Part shown: positions 1-6,051 of the stretch, piece by piece
How the letters are laid out: each line of letters opens with the position of its first letter
Position numbering within the stretch: the stretch's first letter is position 1
NCBI GenBank assembly: GCA_007125275.1
Contig: SLDN01000029.1
Span: forward strand, 1-6,382
Length of the DNA stretch: 6,382 nt
Direction of reading: 5' to 3'
Source: Bacteroidales bacterium
GTDB taxonomy: Bacteria > Bacteroidota > Bacteroidia > Bacteroidales > UBA7960
Notes under the pieces: generated by a model
Database searches by the model: none
What the model was told of the DNA's origin: nothing
The model's input: the letters and a program-made list of their open reading frames with translations, nothing else
Translations under genes and position numbers: made by a program

Positions 1-57
1 AATCATCTGTTTGTGTCATAACCCATCTCATTGGTTTTTATCAAACTTTATTTTTTA

Positions 58-79
58 ACATAAGATAAATTGCTTATGT
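58..79. repeat. 7-bp inverted repeat in A/T-rich upstream region
   Basis: ACATAAG (58-64) is an exact inverted repeat of CTTATGT (73-79), separated by 8 nt. It lies about 120 bp upstream of the 157-residue gene in non-coding A/T-rich DNA. It shares position 73 with the next inverted repeat, so the two hairpins could not form fully at the same time. It may be an operator palindrome, part of an alternative RNA fold, or the 3' end of a transcript from an upstream gene outside the window. The structure is seen directly; the role is unknown. Confidence 0.4.
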
Positions 80-89
80 CGCAATTTAT
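65..89. repeat. 9-bp perfect inverted repeat
   Basis: ATAAATTGC (65-73) pairs perfectly with GCAATTTAT (81-89) around a 7-nt loop (TTATGTC). It is not followed by a T-run on either strand that would suggest a factor-independent terminator. A dyad of this size and spacing could be a dimeric regulator's binding site. Chance occurrence in A/T-rich DNA is possible but less likely for a 9-bp perfect arm containing GC. Confidence 0.45.
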
Positions 90-166
90 AACATCCTCAA
101 TTATAGGCACAAAGAAAATAATTGAAAATAAAAACGAATTTATTACCAATTTAGTATTGTTTTTTT

Positions 167-174
167 TATTTTTG
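167..174 (+). promoter_or_regulatory. possible Bacteroidota -7 box for the 157-residue gene
   Basis: TATTTTTG matches the Bacteroidota -7 consensus TAnnTTTG and lies 26 bp before the ATG at 201. No TTG/TTTG is found 19-21 nt upstream (the nearest TTG, 157-159, is only 7 nt away), and the match sits in a T-rich run where chance hits are common. This is a weak promoter candidate. Confidence 0.25.
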
Positions 175-200
175 AACGCACTTTAAACAACTATAATTCT

Positions 201-674
201 ATGAAAATTTATCTTACCAACTCCTTATGCAAAAAATGCCCTTACTCTGCATTCAGACAATGCCATTACAAAAGGTCTTTCTATGAAAAAGTTCCAAAAT
301 CCAGCAACAACTATAAGCTTGTGCATAAATGCAAGTATTATTGGAAAATTTTCAAACGTGGTCAACTGGTATTGGTAGACTTACATCACCAGGTGCGGGG
401 ACAGGGTAACAAATGGGAATACATAAAGGCATACACGAATGTTCCCGGCATTATTATGGGCACCAGGGGAAACAAATATGTTGTTGAGTTATTTGAATCA
501 TATCTGCTGCTTCGAAAAAAGCGCGGAAGGCCTCAAACCTGTCAGGTGCGACACTATCTTGAATGCACAAGAGCAGCAAAAGACATCAGGCCCTTAATCA
601 TAAGCGAGCAGACACTAAAAAACATGCAGCAATGTCACAACCACATGTTATTAAGGGATTATCAATACAACTAA
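201..674 (+). CDS. unrecognised Cys-rich basic protein with AT-hook-like motif
   Basis: I do not recognise this 157-residue protein. Three parts are visible. The N-terminus has C10-x2-C13-x7-C21-x22-C44, a plausible four-Cys metal site. The centre (about 52-105) is a run of short beta-prone segments with Gly turns (KRGQLVLVDL, PGIIMGTRGNKYVVEL) that resembles a small SH3-like barrel. It is followed by a basic RKKRGRP at 105-111 that matches the AT-hook core RGRP. The C-terminus adds C114, C122 and C145 plus several His. The protein is strongly basic, with no signal peptide or membrane segment, so a cytoplasmic nucleic-acid-binding role is possible but inferred. ATG 201 is the first start and no Shine-Dalgarno is visible. 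Base composition is more A/T-rich than the genes downstream (20 G+C of 60 in 241-300), which may hint at transfer. The open frame and patterned Cys residues favour a real gene. Confidence 0.6.
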   Translation: MKIYLTNSLCKKCPYSAFRQCHYKRSFYEKVPKSSNNYKLVHKCKYYWKIFKRGQLVLVDLHHQVRGQGNKWEYIKAYTNVPGIIMGTRGNKYVVELFESYLLLRKKRGRPQTCQVRHYLECTRAAKDIRPLIISEQTLKNMQQCHNHMLLRDYQYN

Positions 675-727
675 ACTGGTCTTACCTGCAACAGCAAGGG
701 CACATATACCGCAAGGGATAAAATAAT

Positions 728-754
728 AAAAAGGTTGCCGACGAAACCCTTTTT
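728..754 (+). terminator. weak intrinsic terminator after the Cys-rich gene
   Basis: AAAAAGG (728-734) pairs with CCTTTTT (748-754); TT/AA can extend the stem past one bulged C, leaving a loop of about 8 nt. The stem lies 54 nt past the stop at 674. Most of the T-run is inside the stem and the following T-tract is absent, so termination may be partial. The last T residues and G755 also form the TTTG -33 element of the next promoter. Confidence 0.35.
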
Positions 755-783
755 GTATAATTATTAAACATTATGTAAGTTTG
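752..783 (+). promoter_or_regulatory. Bacteroidota sigma-ABfr type promoter
   Basis: TTTG at 752-755 (-33 element), a 20-nt spacer and TAAGTTTG at 776-783 (-7 element) fit the Bacteroidota housekeeping consensus TTTG/TTG-N19-21-TAnnTTTG exactly. The predicted transcript start, a few bases downstream near 788-790, gives a leader of about 20 nt before the ATG at 808. It should drive the response regulator and, by read-through, the methyltransferase. It also excludes a TTG start at 781, which would lie inside the -7 box. Confidence 0.7.
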
Positions 784-807
784 CAGTCTACTTCAAAGAC
801 CTTCATA

Positions 808-1401
808 ATGGACAAACAACAGATCAACATCCTGCTGGTGGATGACAACCCACACATTTTGTCATCCCTGCCCGGGCTTTTATCCGACCACTTTGGCAAT
901 GTCACTGCACTCGACAGCCCACACAAGCTTTTGCCCGCTCTTGTTCAAGGTGGCTATGGGCTTATTTTGCTGGATATGAATTATGCTGCCGGTGCAACTG
1001 ACGGTCGGGAAGGTTACGCATACCTGACGCAAATATTGAAACACGACCCGAAAGCTTTAGTGGTATTAATGACTGGCAGCGAAGGTGTTGAAATGGCCGT
1101 CAAGGGAGTTGGCGCAGGGGCAGCTGATTTTGTTCTGAAACCCTGGAATTTTGAAAAACTACTTGCCAACCTGAAACTTATCATACGATTACGTATCCTT
1201 GAGGAACAGGTTCACAAACAGAACCTGCTGATCAGAAAAGACAAAAAAAACGACTCGCTCAACCTTCAGGACGCCGAAAAGAGATGCATTGAAAAGGCAG
1301 TCTATGCTTATAAGGGCAATATGTCGCATGCGGCAAGACAGCTGGGCATTACCCGGGCTACCCTGTATGCAAAGATGAAAAAGTATGACATACACAGTTA
1401 A
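808..1401 (+). CDS. response regulator: receiver plus Fis-type HTH, no AAA+ domain
   Basis: This 197-residue cytoplasmic protein is predicted to be phosphorylated by a histidine kinase and to bind DNA. Residues about 6-125 form a CheY-like receiver: acidic pair D12/D13, phospho-acceptor D56 in LILLDMN, switch T89, and K111-P112 in LKPW. The loop after D56 (NYAAGATDGREG) is characteristic of Bacteroidota NtrC-like regulators. A charged, probably helical linker (about 126-150) leads directly to a Fis/HTH_8 domain (about 152-195; AARQLGITRATLYAKMKKY, recognition helix near 182-192). The roughly 230-residue sigma-54-contacting AAA+ ATPase normally between these parts is absent, so it cannot activate sigma-54 polymerase in the standard way. 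The two-domain layout resembles RegA/PrrA/ActR of proteobacteria. ATG 808 is chosen because the receiver begins immediately after it and the promoter overlaps the only upstream in-frame start. No partner kinase is in the window. Confidence 0.9.
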   Translation: MDKQQINILLVDDNPHILSSLPGLLSDHFGNVTALDSPHKLLPALVQGGYGLILLDMNYAAGATDGREGYAYLTQILKHDPKALVVLMTGSEGVEMAVKGVGAGAADFVLKPWNFEKLLANLKLIIRLRILEEQVHKQNLLIRKDKKNDSLNLQDAEKRCIEKAVYAYKGNMSHAARQLGITRATLYAKMKKYDIHS

Positions 1402-1422
1402 TTTCTTAACCTGTTTTTTGTT

Positions 1423-2124
1423 TTGGAGATAGTTTTCATACTCAGCGGTCCCGCCCGTGAAGAAAATGTTGGTGCTGCGGCCCGCGCAATAAAGACCATG
1501 GGTATATCTGAGCTGCGTCTGGTACAGCCTTTATGTGACCACCTTGGAGAAAGGGCGCGTGCAACGGCCCATGGCTCTGTTGACATTCTTGAAAACGCCA
1601 CAGTGTTCGAAAGCATCACAGCGGCCGCTGCCGACGTGTCGCTGTTGATTGGCACGGCGGCCAAAAAACGCAACATCCGCGAAGACCGTCACCCTGTTGA
1701 TGAGCTTCCTGAAATACTAAGGGCCAAGGGCGATCTGATCAGTCGGGTCGGCATTGCCTTTGGGGGCGAAGAGTCAGGGCTTTCGAACCGCGAGCTCGAT
1801 CAGTGCCACCTGCTTACAACCATTCCAATGGCCGCCAGATACCCTTCACTGAATCTGGGCCAGGCCGTAATGGTCTATGCATCCGTGCTTTCGAAACTGA
1901 CACTGCAGCATTCCCAAAAAAAACAAACAAACCCCACAACAGATGAGCTGGCAATAGTGCGCGAAAAAGCATTGCAGGTATTATCCGATGTCGAGATTCC
2001 TGATGGACATATTATCCACCGGCGCATCATGGAGCGCCTGATGCTTCTCAACCATGACGACATGCACCTTTTCCATTCATTTTGTAAGTTCTATTTGAAA
2101 AAATATCACGGCAGGGTAAAATAG
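1423..2124 (+). CDS. SPOUT RNA 2'-O-methyltransferase, TrmJ/LasT group
   Basis: This 233-residue enzyme is predicted to transfer a methyl group from S-adenosylmethionine to a ribose 2'-OH in RNA; TrmJ itself acts at position 32 of the tRNA anticodon loop. All three SPOUT (TrmH-type) motifs are present. Motif 1 is N15-VGAAA-R21, with the expected Asn and Arg. Motif 2 is FGGEESGLSN at 113-122. Motif 3 is YPSLNLGQAVMVY at 140-152, which forms the trefoil-knot cofactor site. The C-terminal part (about 170-230) is helical, as in the family, and the length is normal. Motif 2 has Gly115 where relatives usually have Arg. The start is TTG 1423: the frame opens only after the regulator's TAA (1399-1401), in which it is in phase, and ATG 1498 would remove motif 1. 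Translation probably depends on the upstream gene. tRNA position 32 as the target is inferred; another RNA substrate (as for LasT, whose target is unclear) is possible. Confidence 0.9.
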   Translation: MEIVFILSGPAREENVGAAARAIKTMGISELRLVQPLCDHLGERARATAHGSVDILENATVFESITAAAADVSLLIGTAAKKRNIREDRHPVDELPEILRAKGDLISRVGIAFGGEESGLSNRELDQCHLLTTIPMAARYPSLNLGQAVMVYASVLSKLTLQHSQKKQTNPTTDELAIVREKALQVLSDVEIPDGHIIHRRIMERLMLLNHDDMHLFHSFCKFYLKKYHGRVK

Positions 2125-2154
2125 GCTGATACGGTTATTTGCTTATATTTTTTC
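2097..2154. terminator. possible bidirectional terminator between convergent genes
   Basis: GAAAAAATAT (2097-2106) and ATATTTTTTC (2145-2154) are a perfect 10-bp inverted repeat spanning the 18-bp gap between two convergent genes. The arms lie in the 3' coding ends of both genes. On either strand the transcript would show an A-rich arm, a long loop (38 nt, with a small AAATA/TATTT hairpin inside) and a U-rich arm. The stem has only one G-C pair and the loop is long, so terminator activity is uncertain. Confidence 0.3.
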
Positions 2155-3405
2155 TTTCAAAACTTCGATTATCGCGCCCATCCGCTTGCCAAAAACCAAT
2201 GCAGAAACGATACACACAAGTGAAAATGCGAACACTGTGTAGGGGACGCCGATGTGTTCCGCCACTATTCCTGCCAAAAGGCTGCCCAGTGGCGTAATGC
2301 CCATAAAAGTGAGGCTATAGAGTGCTATTACACGTCCGCGCTTATCTTCATCGGCAATGCTTTGTATCAAAGAGTTCGTGCTGTTGAAGTGCACAATCAT
2401 CCCAAAGCCTGTGAACATCAGGGCGAGAATTGAAAGTGCGGTGAAAGAGGATAATGCAAAGACAGCAAGTCCCACCGCAAACATCAAAGAGGTAAAATAA
2501 GTTATGCGGGGGATGCTTTGCACGTTTTTCCGGGATGCCAGAAAGAATGCACCGGTGAGGGCACCGGCGCCCAGCGACCCGGTTAACACACCCAGCATCT
2601 GCGAGTCGCCTTGAAGTATCTCGGCAGCAAAAAGGGGCATCAGCGCCTGGAAAGGGAGCCCAAAGAAGCTGCTCAGCGCCACCAGTGTGATCAGGTAGCG
2701 TATGGGCCTGAAGGCCCAGGCGTAGCTGACTCCTTCGCGCAGCTGAGCCAGCAGCGAGCCGTAACGACGGGGACGTACCACCTTCTTAATGCGCATGGCC
2801 ACCATAGCCACAATCACCGCCAAAAAGCTTACCCCATTGATAAAAAAACACCAGCCCTCACCAACCCACGCTATAAGCACCCCACCTATCGGAGGCCCGA
2901 TGAAACGGGCCAGGTTGTAAAGGGAAGAGTTCAAGGCAATGGCATTCGATAAATCCTCACGCCGGGTGATGATATCCGGAACGAAAGACTGCCTGAAAGG
3001 GGTGTCGAACGCCAAAACCACACCGTTGAAAAGTGCCAGAACGATGATCAGTGGCACGGTGATCTTTTCGGTAAGCGTGAGCCAGGCCAGCACAAATGCA
3101 ACCAGCATTGACAACGCCTGTGTGTAAATAATGACATTTCGCCTGTTCCACCTGTCAGCCAAGACACCGGCAAATGGGGTGATAAACAATGACGGGATTT
3201 GCAAGGCAAAAGTAATGGTGCCCAGCAACAATGCTGAACCGGTTAAGCGATATACCAGCCAGCCCATCGCAATGTTTTGCACCCATACCCCGATCAGAGA
3301 AATGCTCTGCCCATAATAATAGTAACGGTAGTTCCGGTACTTCAAAGCACGGAATATGCTGCGCAAAGCATCAAAACGAACAGGCCGGCCACGGAATGGA
3401 AACAT
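2143..3405 (-). CDS. MFS efflux transporter, EntS-like (MFS_3) family
   Basis: This 420-residue inner-membrane protein has the length and hydrophobic pattern of a 12-helix major facilitator. The cytoplasmic loop 2-3 motif GVLADRWNRRN (80-90, with D84-R85) is the MFS motif A. The block from about 134 to 175 (DTPFRQSFVPDI, then DLSNAIALNSSLYNLARFIGPPIGG) is the hallmark of the EntS/MFS_3 group of proton-driven exporters, which includes the enterobactin exporter and many putative drug exporters. The N-terminal lead-in FRALKYRNYR, followed by GQSISLIGVWVQ, is also typical of this group, which supports ATG 3405; the next Met is residue 47. The gene is monocistronic: it converges with the methyltransferase and is separated from the ABC operon by 237 bp with a terminator. 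The substrate cannot be read from sequence; no siderophore genes are nearby. Confidence 0.9.
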   Translation of the reverse strand: MFPFRGRPVRFDALRSIFRALKYRNYRYYYYGQSISLIGVWVQNIAMGWLVYRLTGSALLLGTITFALQIPSLFITPFAGVLADRWNRRNVIIYTQALSMLVAFVLAWLTLTEKITVPLIIVLALFNGVVLAFDTPFRQSFVPDIITRREDLSNAIALNSSLYNLARFIGPPIGGVLIAWVGEGWCFFINGVSFLAVIVAMVAMRIKKVVRPRRYGSLLAQLREGVSYAWAFRPIRYLITLVALSSFFGLPFQALMPLFAAEILQGDSQMLGVLTGSLGAGALTGAFFLASRKNVQSIPRITYFTSLMFAVGLAVFALSSFTALSILALMFTGFGMIVHFNSTNSLIQSIADEDKRGRVIALYSLTFMGITPLGSLLAGIVAEHIGVPYTVFAFSLVCIVSALVFGKRMGAIIEVLKEKI

Positions 3406-3430
3406 CTTTGCACAGGATTTGGTGATCAGA

Positions 3431-3438
3431 CAAAGATA
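3431..3438 (-). promoter_or_regulatory. candidate -7 box for the MFS gene
   Basis: On the minus strand this reads TATCTTTG, an exact TAnnTTTG match, 25 bp before the ATG at 3405. The nearest upstream TTTG (minus strand, 3458 to 3455) is 16 nt away, shorter than the usual 19-21, so the -33 element is imperfect. The position would give a short leader of about 18-20 nt, similar to that proposed for the response regulator. Confidence 0.4.
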
Positions 3439-3557
3439 AGGAAATGCTCAAAAGCAAACACCTTCCGTCACCTTCCGTGCATTTCCCAAATCAAAGCAAA
3501 CCACGGCAGCCCCTGAAGCCTAAAGCATATACGCTTGACAGATTCCCCGGGCCGAAT

Positions 3558-3595
3558 AAAAAAAAGCCCCTGACATCTTTAAAGTCCGGAGCTTT
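3558..3595 (-). terminator. rho-independent terminator of the ABC operon
   Basis: On the minus strand, AAAGCTCC-G-GAC (3595 to 3584) pairs with GTC-A-GGGGCTTT (3574 to 3563): eight pairs including one T-G wobble, a single G/A mismatch, then three more pairs around a 9-nt loop. It is followed immediately by an uninterrupted T-tract ending at 3558 (eight Ts, partly shared with the stem). It lies 47 nt past the permease stop, as expected for the end of the ATPase-permease transcript. It also insulates the ABC operon from the MFS gene. Confidence 0.85.
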
Positions 3596-3642
3596 CACAA
3601 GCATAAGTCACAGATAATATGTCAGATGCTTTCAGTCATATT

Positions 3643-6033
3643 TTACTGGGCAATCAATACTTCGGCGGGATTTTTATTGATGGTGTGTGATGATTGGATG
3701 GAAACAATCAGCAAGGCCGTCAGCAGCATGGAAAACAAGGCTGCACCCATAGCCCAGTAGGGAAAGCTTATGGAATAGGCAAATCCGGCCAGCCATTGAT
3801 CCATGAAGTACCATGCCAGGGGCAGGGCGATAACAGCTGCTACCAACACCCACTTTAACATTTCTGCCGACAGCATGAATATCAGAGAACCGCTGCCGGC
3901 ACCCAACACCTTCCGGATGCTGACCTCCTTTTGTCGTTGCCGGGCTGCAAATGCCGAAAGGCCAAGGACTCCAAGCAAGGCTATAAGTATAGCCAACAGG
4001 GTAAAGGCCAGAAAAAGCCGCCCAAAAGAATGGTCATCCAAATACAAGTCAGAAATCAGTTCAGATATGAAGTAGTAGCTAAATGTGTTATCCGGAAACA
4101 GTGTATCCCATTCTTCCTGAAGGGTTGACAGCACTTCGGCACTGCTTGTTCCATCAAAACGAATCATCACCCATACCGGGAGCTGAGCGTATTGTGGCCT
4201 GCTGCCCAGTACGCCGATCACCATAGGCTCCACTTCATTGTGAAGGGATTGCATGTGGAAATTATCTGCGACACCAATGATCCTGTATGTCCTGCCTTCG
4301 CGTCCGATGTTTTTGCCGATGGCGTCTGTCCATCCTGCTTTCCTCTGAAATGCTCTATTTATCAGGGCATATTCCGTTTCTGTTCCGGCATCGCCCACAA
4401 AAAAACGACCTGTATCCAGACGGATGCCCATTGTTTTTAAAAAATTCTGATCCACCCAAATGCGTTGTGCCATGATTCCCGGTGTCATATCCTCCGCCTC
4501 AACACCTTCCAAATTAACAGACCCGCCGGGAAAGGCTGTTGTGAGCGAAAAGTCCGACAGCCGTGGATACTCCGCTATCCTGTGCTTGAACAGTTGAGCA
4601 TTTTCGTGATTGTCGGCCAACACAACAACGAGGTTTTTGTCGTCAAACCCCAAATCCATCTTACTGAAATAGCGGATTTGTAAAAACACCACGATGGTGC
4701 TGACAATAAGCGCCAGTGAAACAATAAACTGTATCAGCAAGAGCAGATTCCGGGGTTGAAAACGACCCGGCATTTGCCAGAACTCCCCCTTTAATATTTT
4801 TACAGGCTGAAATCTTGACATGTACCAGGACGGGTAAATGCCGGCAAGAAATCCAAAAAGGCCCACAAATACAACTACGAGCAAAGCGATTAACCACCAG
4901 GGCGCTCCAAACATACTCAGATTTGTTTGCATCACCCGGTTGAAAAAGGGAAGCATTGTTTCGACCAGAATCAGAGAGGCCAGAAATCCGGCAGCCGTCA
5001 TAAAAATGCTTTCAATATAAAACTGTTTTTTTAACAACGTCTTGCTTGCTCCTAAAACGGCACGTACACCGACTTCCTTTGCACGCTTCCCCGAACGGGC
5101 AATGGTAAGGTTGACGTAATTAAATCCGGCAATAAAAAGCACGAATATGGCGATCACAGAAAAAACCCTTACTTTACCTGCAGTACCTGTTTCAACCATA
5201 TCGTGGTTAAATGGGCTATGCAACCGAATGTCATTTACCGGAAAGTATTGCAGCCGGATTTGCACGCCCATGCCTTCAAATTTATAGTTTAGTTTTTCAT
5301 AAGTAAGTGCATCGGTTTTTTGCTGAAGAGCCTCCATGTCCGTATCATCGGCGAGCAAAACATAAGTAAAGGCATTGATGTAGGCATCCCACTCATAAAA
5401 ATTAGCAGATGATATTTCGTGCAGTGTCGGGTAAGAGCGCAGCAAATTAAACTGCAGGTGTGAGTTGGGCAGACAGTTTTCCGCAATTCCGGTGATTACA
5501 TAGGTTTCCTGCCTGTTGTCAAGCCTGATCATTTCCCCCATAGGGTCTTTATCAGGAAACAACTCATCGGCAAAGTCTTCGGTTATCACAATGGAAAATG
5601 GTTCTGACAGTGCTGTTTTGGGATTCCCCCTCAACAGTTTGAATGAGAACACATCAAAAAATGATGATTCGGCATACATTGACTGGTTGGTTGTAATATA
5701 GCGGCCATCCTGCCAGATATTTACAGGCGTATTCCAACCTGCCACACGCGTCATATCCGTCACTTCCGGAAAATGCTGCAGCAAGTCTGGTCCTACGGCG
5801 TGACTCGTTACGGCCTCATTCCTTAAGTCCCCCTGGATGTCCAGTAGCATGCTCATTCTGAACATATTGTCGCTTTGCTCATGAAAGCGGTCGTAGCTAA
5901 GCTCACTGTGAACAAAAAGAACAATCATAAAGCAGACAGCCATTGCTGTAGCCAGACCGAAAAGGTTGATGACTGTGAACAAAGGCTGTCGGCGAAACTT
6001 ACGTATTGTTGACTGCAGGAAGTGCGTAAACAT
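3643..6033 (-). CDS. FtsX/MacB-like ABC transporter permease
   Basis: This 796-residue inner-membrane protein is a two-lobed permease of the type VII ABC superfamily, which uses cytoplasmic ATP hydrolysis to drive periplasmic movements rather than classical membrane transport. An N-terminal transmembrane helix (about 18-42) is followed by a large MacB-type periplasmic domain (about 45-288). A three-helix FtsX unit (about 290-400) follows, with coupling segment KRAKEVGVRAVLGAS near 313-327. A further membrane helix (about 430-455) precedes a second periplasmic domain (about 460-670) and a C-terminal FtsX unit (about 675-785), whose coupling segment RQRQKEVSIRKVLGAG lies near 696-711. This duplicated layout and length are normal for Bacteroidota. 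ATG 6033 fits the family's N-terminus (short amphipathic lead, then INLFGLA). The leader is A-rich without Shine-Dalgarno. It follows the ATPase by 18 nt, so both are likely co-translated. The substrate is unknown; lipoproteins, peptides or drugs are possible. Confidence 0.93.
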   Translation of the reverse strand: MFTHFLQSTIRKFRRQPLFTVINLFGLATAMAVCFMIVLFVHSELSYDRFHEQSDNMFRMSMLLDIQGDLRNEAVTSHAVGPDLLQHFPEVTDMTRVAGWNTPVNIWQDGRYITTNQSMYAESSFFDVFSFKLLRGNPKTALSEPFSIVITEDFADELFPDKDPMGEMIRLDNRQETYVITGIAENCLPNSHLQFNLLRSYPTLHEISSANFYEWDAYINAFTYVLLADDTDMEALQQKTDALTYEKLNYKFEGMGVQIRLQYFPVNDIRLHSPFNHDMVETGTAGKVRVFSVIAIFVLFIAGFNYVNLTIARSGKRAKEVGVRAVLGASKTLLKKQFYIESIFMTAAGFLASLILVETMLPFFNRVMQTNLSMFGAPWWLIALLVVVFVGLFGFLAGIYPSWYMSRFQPVKILKGEFWQMPGRFQPRNLLLLIQFIVSLALIVSTIVVFLQIRYFSKMDLGFDDKNLVVVLADNHENAQLFKHRIAEYPRLSDFSLTTAFPGGSVNLEGVEAEDMTPGIMAQRIWVDQNFLKTMGIRLDTGRFFVGDAGTETEYALINRAFQRKAGWTDAIGKNIGREGRTYRIIGVADNFHMQSLHNEVEPMVIGVLGSRPQYAQLPVWVMIRFDGTSSAEVLSTLQEEWDTLFPDNTFSYYFISELISDLYLDDHSFGRLFLAFTLLAILIALLGVLGLSAFAARQRQKEVSIRKVLGAGSGSLIFMLSAEMLKWVLVAAVIALPLAWYFMDQWLAGFAYSISFPYWAMGAALFSMLLTALLIVSIQSSHTINKNPAEVLIAQ

Positions 6034-6051
6034 TTTTTTGCTTTTGTTTGT

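Noticed and set aside
691..717. GCAAGGG repeated at 694-700 and 711-717
   Set aside because: A 7-nt repeat with two copies in a short intergenic stretch; too weak to call a regulatory site.
781..807. TTG at 781 as an upstream start for the response regulator
   Set aside because: The TTG lies inside the -7 promoter box (776-783), upstream of the predicted transcript start, and the extra nine residues do not belong to the receiver fold; ATG 808 fits.
808..2124. Regulator and methyltransferase as one frameshifted or interrupted fusion gene
   Set aside because: Both proteins are complete at their joining ends (HTH finished, motif 1 strand begins normally), and no known fusion of these families is suggested.
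3461..3480. Direct repeat CCTTCCGT twice with a 10-nt period
   Set aside because: Only two copies of 8 nt, no further units and no relation to a gene start or known site; probably chance or slippage.
3616..3642. AATATG/CATATT inverted repeat just after the permease stop
   Set aside because: Six A/T-rich pairs, long loop with mismatches and no T-tract; the strong terminator at 3558-3595 explains transcript ending.
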